In this document: in pieces, positions 58,795 through 64,000 of the stretch | Position numbering within the stretch: position 1 is the first letter of the stretch | Layout of the letters: every line of letters starts with the position of its first letter | Source of the DNA: Eurosta solidaginis | Lineage: Eukaryota > Arthropoda > Insecta > Diptera > Tephritidae | Assembly: GCF_040869045.1 (NCBI RefSeq) | Contig: NC_090319.1 | Span: forward strand, 340,918,302 to 340,982,301 | DNA length: 64,000 nt | Reading direction: 5' to 3' | The notes under the pieces: generated by a model | Seen by the model: only the letters and a program-made list of their open reading frames with translations | Database searches by the model: none | What the model was told of the DNA's origin: nothing | Program-made: the position numbers and the translations under genes

Positions 58795-59975
58795 TTAGGG
58801 AAGGGTCCAATTCTGTTCTTGCTATTTATTAATGATATCTGTACCACTATAAAATATTCCAAAATCTTAATGTATGCTGATGATGTAAAACTTTTTAGGT
58901 CTTGTGCGTCTATCGAAGAACGTTCCTTGCTTCAAGCGGATTTAAACTGCATAGTTACTTGGTGCAACGTAAATTCAATGCCGCTGAACCTCAATAAATG
59001 CAAGTTCATGTGCCTATCTCGAAGATCATTGCCAGCAGCCTCTTACGTAATTAATAATTTTTGTCTTCTATCAGTAAACTATTTTGAGGACTTGGGAATC
59101 ACGATAGATGCTAAACTTAGTTTCAACCTTCATATTAATGCTACTGTCAATAAGGCTAGATGTGTTCTTTCATACGTGAAACGGTGGTCCAAAGAATTTA
59201 GTGACTCTTATGTAACTAAAGCCCTTTTCATCACCTTAGTTAGACCGATACTAGAATACGGATCAATAGTCTGGAATCCACAATATCGAATTCATGCAGA
59301 TAGACTTGAATCAATACAAAAGCAATTTCTACTTTTCTCTTTAAGGAATTTTCAGTGGGACTCTGCGTATAATCTTCCACCTTATACTAGTCGGTTAAAG
59401 CTTATCAATCTTCCAACACTTGCAAGTCGTAGAGAAATGCTAGGCGTTATATTTATGGCTAAACTCCTGAATGGACTGATTTCTAGTCCAATTCTTTTGA
59501 ACGAAGTAAATTTCAACGTCCCATCACGGGTGTCAAGACATTACAAACCTCTTCTTTTGAGGCAGTGTGGAACTAATTTCGAATTAAATGAATCTTTTCG
59601 GTGTTTGTGTCATGATTTTAACACTCATTCTAATTCATTTGATATAACAGATTCACTTTTTACCATAAAGAAAACTGTCTTATCCTATCTTAACTCTTAA
59701 CAAAAAAAAAGAAAATCAAATAAATTAAAAATGTTCACTTATTTAACAATGTAGTATATATATGTATAATTTCTATGTAATTTCTAACTGTTATGTATAG
59801 TACTCAGCTGATAATTTTTATTCTGTAGCTGAGCAGTTTTAGATCTCGACGCTTAACAAACCTCCGCCTATCAACAACTCGGCAATAACAAATCCGCGCG
59901 TCATGTGGATGCGCCCCTCGCGCCGGTCGGGCGGGCTTTGGAGGGTTTAATCCGTTGGGTATTATTATTATTATA
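58795..59975 (+). pseudogene. 5'-truncated LINE: reverse transcriptase C-terminal half and 3' tail
   Basis: The open frame 58768-59700 (310 codons) carries GPILFLLFIND at about residues 13-23 and the RT active site YADD at 36-39. Then SVNYFEDLGITIDAKLSF and VRPILEYGSIVWNP follow, the usual palm-to-thumb order of non-LTR RTs. The start codon used by the frame lies in flanking sequence; homology begins about ten codons in, where the copy is 5'-truncated. The stop at 59698-59700 looks natural. A ~260-base 3' UTR ends in (ATT)n at 59961-59973. No RNase H follows. Jockey/CR1-type is likely. The long intact frame suggests a fairly recent copy, but without endonuclease or ORF1 it cannot move itself. 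Confidence 0.85.
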
Positions 59976-60633
59976 AAAGATGGATATGAAAAAGTGCATG
60001 ACCAACCCAGAATAGGGTATCCATCGAAGTTGCCAAAGTAGACACCTTAATCCGAATACACAAGACTAAAAGGAGGCAAGAGTTTCACATGATCAACCTA
60101 GCATCAAAATCGTGGAACCAAGCGCATCTAGCATTAAAAGACACGCCTAATTAGGACTTCAGCTCATGTATGTACTTTTCTTCCAGATTTTGCATGAACA
60201 CTTCCATAAGAATGACTGATGTTGGGCTTCCCATTCCAAGGCCGTTTGTGCTTTGCACGTAGAGTATATTAACTTTTATTGGATAACGATTGTTGTACAG
60301 GTATAAAGGAATCGAGATAGATATAGATTTCCATATATCAAAATCATCAGTATCGAAAAAAAATTGATTCAGCTATGTCCGGCCGCCCGTCCGTCTGAGA
60401 ATATTGAGATATATTCACCAAATTTGGTACAGGAGCTTATCTAGACCCAGAATAGATTGGTATTGAAAATGAGCAAAATCGTATGATAACGACGCCCACT
60501 TTTTATATATATAACATTTTGGAAAACAAAAAAACCTGCACGGTGGTCCTCGACCAATTTTAACCGTGATGACAGTGAAAATGCTGTCAAATAAAAATAA
60601 AACTTTCAAATTATAAGTATACGGAGAAGCAAG

Positions 60634-60789
60634 ATGACGCCTAAGATAGGAGAGCATCCATGCTGTTGGTGCTACGCAACTAAAAATAGTCTTGAGAAAG
60701 TTAGTGACTACAGAACCATAGGAAGCATCCTGAAAAATTATATAGCCTGGTGCGATGCCAGTGGTGAAAATAGTAATGCTAAGTACTAA
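60634..60789 (+). pseudogene. transposase fragment, cysteine-rich part
   Basis: A 51-codon piece with HPCCWCYATKNSLEK and DYRTIGSILKNY: closely spaced cysteines (C-C-W-C) suggest a zinc-binding segment. It ends at TAA (60787-60789). A further few codons in another frame (RPPVIETSEDK, about 60803-60835) suggest a frameshift between this piece and the larger frame at 60868. A 13-base direct repeat (GACAAAGTAATTT) near 60830-60858 lies at the break. Confidence 0.55.
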
Positions 60790-60867
60790 AAAAAACTGCA
60801 TAAGACCACCAGTTATTGAAACTAGTGAGGACAAAGTAATTTAGACAAAGTAATTTAAGAACTATAT

Positions 60868-61425
60868 TTGCTGCTAGGGGTCGTAAATACAATATTCTTC
60901 CATATGTTGAAGGATTTTCCGAAAGAAGCTACGTTATGGGCGGAACGCTGCTATGTTAATCGAGAAATTGTACACGTAAGCCCTTCGTTCAAAGGAAGCA
61001 GCTGTAAAAAACTTTTAAGTAATATTGATTTATTGATGTCAGTTTGCAGCTTGGGCTGCCTAAATTACGTGGAAGCTTTTCGATGGTTCAACAAAGTAGC
61101 CCAAGCTTGCTTCACTGTGGAACTAAGTCCGAAGTTCGGTGAGTTCGTTGACAAATTCAGGGAAGAATATTTGGCATTAAATGTATCGATGACAACAAAA
61201 GTTCATGTTGTATTTTTCCATGTAAAAGAGTTTTGTCTGAGCCACAAGAAAGGTTTAGGCTTTTACAGCGAGCAGGCCATGGAAGCTTTTCATTACGACT
61301 TTTATGCAACTTGGGCCAAGTATAAAGTATCCAAAAAACATCCGGATTATGCAAAGAAATTACTTATATCCGTATGCGAGTATAGTTCTCAGCATGTTTT
61401 GTATATAATATATATAATTTTTTAA
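60868..61425 (+). pseudogene. transposase fragment, C-terminal part (185 codons)
   Basis: This frame begins LLLGVVNTIF and includes FKGSSCKKLLSNIDLL, FRWFNKVAQACF, TTKVHVVFFHVKEFC, GLGFYSEQAMEAFHYDF and HPDYAKKLLISVC. These blocks look like a conserved transposase family of animal TIR elements that I have seen as uncharacterised proteins; I cannot name its superfamily with confidence. The invariant-looking H and E residues (VHVVFFHVKEFC, SEQAMEAFH) are kept. The apparent start is not a true N-terminus; coding sequence upstream lies in the broken pieces. It ends at TAA 61423-61425. A non-functional copy. Confidence 0.65.
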
Positions 61426-62827
61426 CCTTATAGCTTTATGTCGTTTTATCAAATAATACGTTGTTATATGCTTACAAGTATTATAAAAACGTATGTGTAA
61501 CAATTTCTGATAGTAATATTATTTAGTATAATAAATACCGATAACAACGCTGCGATTTTCAAACATTGGAAATATGAGATATTAATTAATTTTTGATGTC
61601 GTAATCATCATTTGCCTAACTTTGAGTTTATTATTAGTTAACTAGTACATCAAGTTCTTTTTATTTGAGTTTTAATAGGACCTACATAAATCTGATACAA
61701 ACATTTTTTCTTCCAATTGAAATTTGGGCATAAAGGGATTAATAACTTTTGATAGCACTATTTTGTCGTAAAATGAATATCATTTTCGTGATCAGCGTAC
61801 AAAAAAACATAAATAATGATAGTCAAAACTTATTTAGCTCTAAATATATGCCCATGCATACCCAGCAAATGCACTTTTGAAAAAAATGAATTAAAAAAAG
61901 GGCCAAATGCTCGATTTTATGAGCTATAGGAGCAGTTTTCTGTAGTGGTCCTTAATCATGTTCAGAAAATAATTCGGAGGCGCAAGCTCATCACGGTTAA
62001 AATTGGTCGACGACCACCGTGCCTGATTATTTAGTAAATAATACACCGAGAATGTTGAAATTTCACGTGTGGACTGATATTGAGACGTTTAATAAATATT
62101 CGGAAAAATTTTTTAAAACGGGCGTGGCACCACCCACTTGTGATAAAATCAATTTTAAAAATATTATTAATCTCAAAATCAAAAATCGTTAAACCTATCG
62201 TGACAAACTTCGGCAGAGAGGTTGCCTTTACTACAAGGAATTCGTGGAAGAAAAATTAACGAAATCGGTTAAGGACCACGCCCACTTTTATAAGAAAGAT
62301 TTTTAAAAGGATCGTGAGCGAATAAAGTAAGTTATATCGCTGCAAAAAAGAGCTTTATATCAATGGTATTTCATTTCCAAAGTGGATTTATAACAATAAA
62401 TAGGAAAAATTTCAAATTTAAAAAATGGGTGTGGCACCGCCCCTTTTTCTATATTTCTGGAGCCATAACTCGAAGAATACTTAACATATCCTAATGAAAT
62501 TTTGTACACATATTTTTCTTATAGCAGAAAATATTTCTAGTAAAAATGGACGGGATCGATTAAAGACTACGGCAACTTAGACATAACACAATTTTAAAAG
62601 GGTCGTAGACTAGAATAATAAGCTATAACTTAACAAAAACTAGTTTTGAATTAATGATATTTCACTCATCAAGTTTTATTGTAGGAGGAAATGGGGAGAC
62701 ATTTTTTCTAAACGGGCGGTGCCACGTGTTATGTAGAAAAGTAATTTATCTGAAATGAAATGTACAATTTAAGCTCACGCTGAGTACATAATGTTCTGTT
62801 GCACCCGAACTTAGACTCCTTTACTTA

Positions 62828-63359
62828 TTCCCTTTGATTTTTTTGTATTATGAGCTATTTTTGAGCTAACTATATCCAAAGTCTCCGATAGTAGTATTGT
62901 TGGGTATAAATCTTTTATGTCAAAAGGTACCAATTGGGTGTACTTTGTCAGCTGTATGGTCTCAATCAAGTTTCTCTATTAGTTCTGTTGTGTTAGATAT
63001 TGCATATTCGTTCCGTTCCTTAGCTCCAGAGTATCTTTCAATATCGTTTTTGAATATTTGGACAGTTTGTAACATGGTCCCGGTTTAAAATTAATGATGG
63101 GCCTCATTTAAGTGTCCGGCTTGTGGATTTGAGGTTCAGAAAACACATTAGAGATTACAAAAAAAAAAAAAAAAATACGGAATTAAACCTAATCCTTGTC
63201 TATAAACCTAAGAATAATCAATCGAATTTATAAATGTTGAAAACTGCATCTGAGATTACAAACCTTTAAGCAGATATACATAGAACGTGTGTAAGTTTTT
63301 CTTAACGTAATCTTAACGTAACAGAAAGGTGAAATTAGTTCCAAAACAAAAAAAAAATA
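62828..63359. other. unassigned sequence
   Basis: Nothing recognised apart from an A homopolymer at about 63160-63174. Confidence 0.4.
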
Positions 63360-64000
63360 TAATTAAAAAAATTTTAAGTTAAATGATTTTATAGAAAACA
63401 ATACTTACATGAAGTAATAATAATACTAAAAGCTAGAAAATAATTAGGTAGGTCCTAGGTGCTAGTCATCACACTCCTTATCAATCTATGGCGTTGATCA
63501 GACAATTAAATAAAAGCGTTGGACACGTCAAATTTCTATTAAAAGTCATAAGTAAGACCAACTGAACCTTAAGCAGGTTATGCTACGCCTCACATTATTT
63601 TATTTTCAAGTTTTTAGTTTTTATATAATTGCCTATTATTTCTCATTCTATTTAGTTCATTTAGTGACTCGATATCACAAGGACTTTGTCCTGACAATTT
63701 GTTACAATCTAAGTCCTAATACATAATCCTTCCAAAGACTTTACTCGATTCGGCGCCACGTATGCTTGTCTCTCTCCGAACTCCAAAGTGTTTTGATGTC
63801 ACTTATACCTGACTGTATGTAATACTTGTTCCAAATATGAGCCAAATCGGAGCAAAGATAAGATTTTTTTAATATCTCGATCCTTGCGCCACCTATCGGC
63901 GATTTTTTTCATAGGTCGCATTCTATTCACGTATGCTAAATCGGATCACAAATAGGTTTTTTTTTAATATTTCGATCAATCCGCCACCTATCGGAGTTTT
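63360..64000. repeat. dispersed repeat R, copy 2 (runs off the window)
   Basis: 63360-63445 matches 52155-52245 and 63466-63535 matches 53157-53245, in the same order and separated by only ~20 bases. 63620-64000 matches 51600-52110 in reverse complement (GAGCCAAATC, CCTATCGG, GCGCCACGTATGCTTG). The element continues beyond the window. Confidence 0.6.

Larger units (their letters stand above)
60539..62021 (+). mobile_element. TIR DNA transposon, 34-bp inverted repeats
   Basis: 1,483 bp. The left TIR (60539-60572) and right TIR (61988-62021) start CACGGTGGTC and match over 34 bases with one mismatch. The target duplication is CCTG (60535-60538 and 62022-62025), confirmed against copy F, where CCTG occurs once. 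It contains a decayed transposase. A CAC-type terminus with a 4-bp duplication is compatible with Chapaev/CMC elements, but I do not assign a superfamily. Confidence 0.85.
60247..62827 (+). mobile_element. Helentron-like (HINE) element, family II, copy I, split by a DNA transposon
   Basis: 60247-60538 matches the 5' half of copy F in reverse (TTTGCACG, TACAGGTATAAAGGAATCG, GGCCGCCCGTCCGTC). 62022-62827 continues with GGGCGTGGCACCACCC, CTCACGCTGAGTACATAATG and a tail with GTTCTG...CCCGAAC ending TTTACTTATT. The two parts join at CCTG, where copy F is uninterrupted. Confidence 0.75.

Noticed and set aside
60415..60834. 139-codon minus-strand frame
   Set aside because: It crosses the boundary between the Helentron-like element and the TIR transposon and is antisense to the transposase piece.

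Overview
The window looks like intergenic, repeat-dominated DNA from a higher dipteran. A tephritid fruit fly is the best guess. The reasons are an AT-rich background, DINE-1/Helentron-type non-autonomous elements with GATTTAGCCATGTCCGTCC-like cores, tRNA-derived SINEs, RTE and other LINE remnants, and a CsRn1-type LTR retrotransposon. The organism call rests on remembered repeat types, not on a search. I found no convincing host protein-coding gene, no rRNA and no functional tRNA.

The best-preserved unit is a 4,917-bp Ty3/gypsy element of the CsRn1 type at 8883-13799. It has two 350-bp LTRs that I read as identical, a TATA target duplication, a tRNA-Trp primer site, gag with the unusual C-H-C-C knuckle, and a pol reading frame for protease, reverse transcriptase, RNase H and integrase. 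Gag and pol are in different frames. The junction holds a textbook -1 frameshift signal: slippery heptamer GGGAAAC, an 8-nt spacer, and a perfect 9-bp stem whose 8-nt loop opens with the pol ATG. One in-frame UAA between RT and RNase H breaks this otherwise young copy.

Layout: 1-5.9 kb holds one SINE, one DINE-like element with ~150-bp tandem repeats, and a T-rich/A-rich inverted simple repeat. 5.9-8 kb is a Helentron-like element with a 130-bp tandem array. 8.9-13.8 kb is the LTR element. 13.8-16.1 kb holds two more Helentron-like copies around a SINE. 20-21.9 kb is an RNase H-bearing LINE carrying a PIF/Harbinger-like MITE and a 420-bp tandem duplication. 23.8-27.6 kb has two Helentron-like copies joined head to tail with no spacer. 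28-30 kb is a decayed RTE LINE. 33.9-34.5 kb is a short Helitron with a clean A|TC...CTAG|T boundary. 36.2 kb is a long palindrome. 40.4-41.5 and 54.5-55.0 kb are two dead copies of one LINE type. 43.2-45.3 and 46.7-49.2 kb are nested Helentron-like elements. 58.8-60.0 kb is a LINE RT fragment. 60.2-62.8 kb is a Helentron-like element split by a 34-bp-TIR DNA transposon with a decayed transposase.

The pieces do not form a cellular pathway. They record successive insertions: the three nested pairs give relative ages, and the LTR element is the youngest by its LTR identity.
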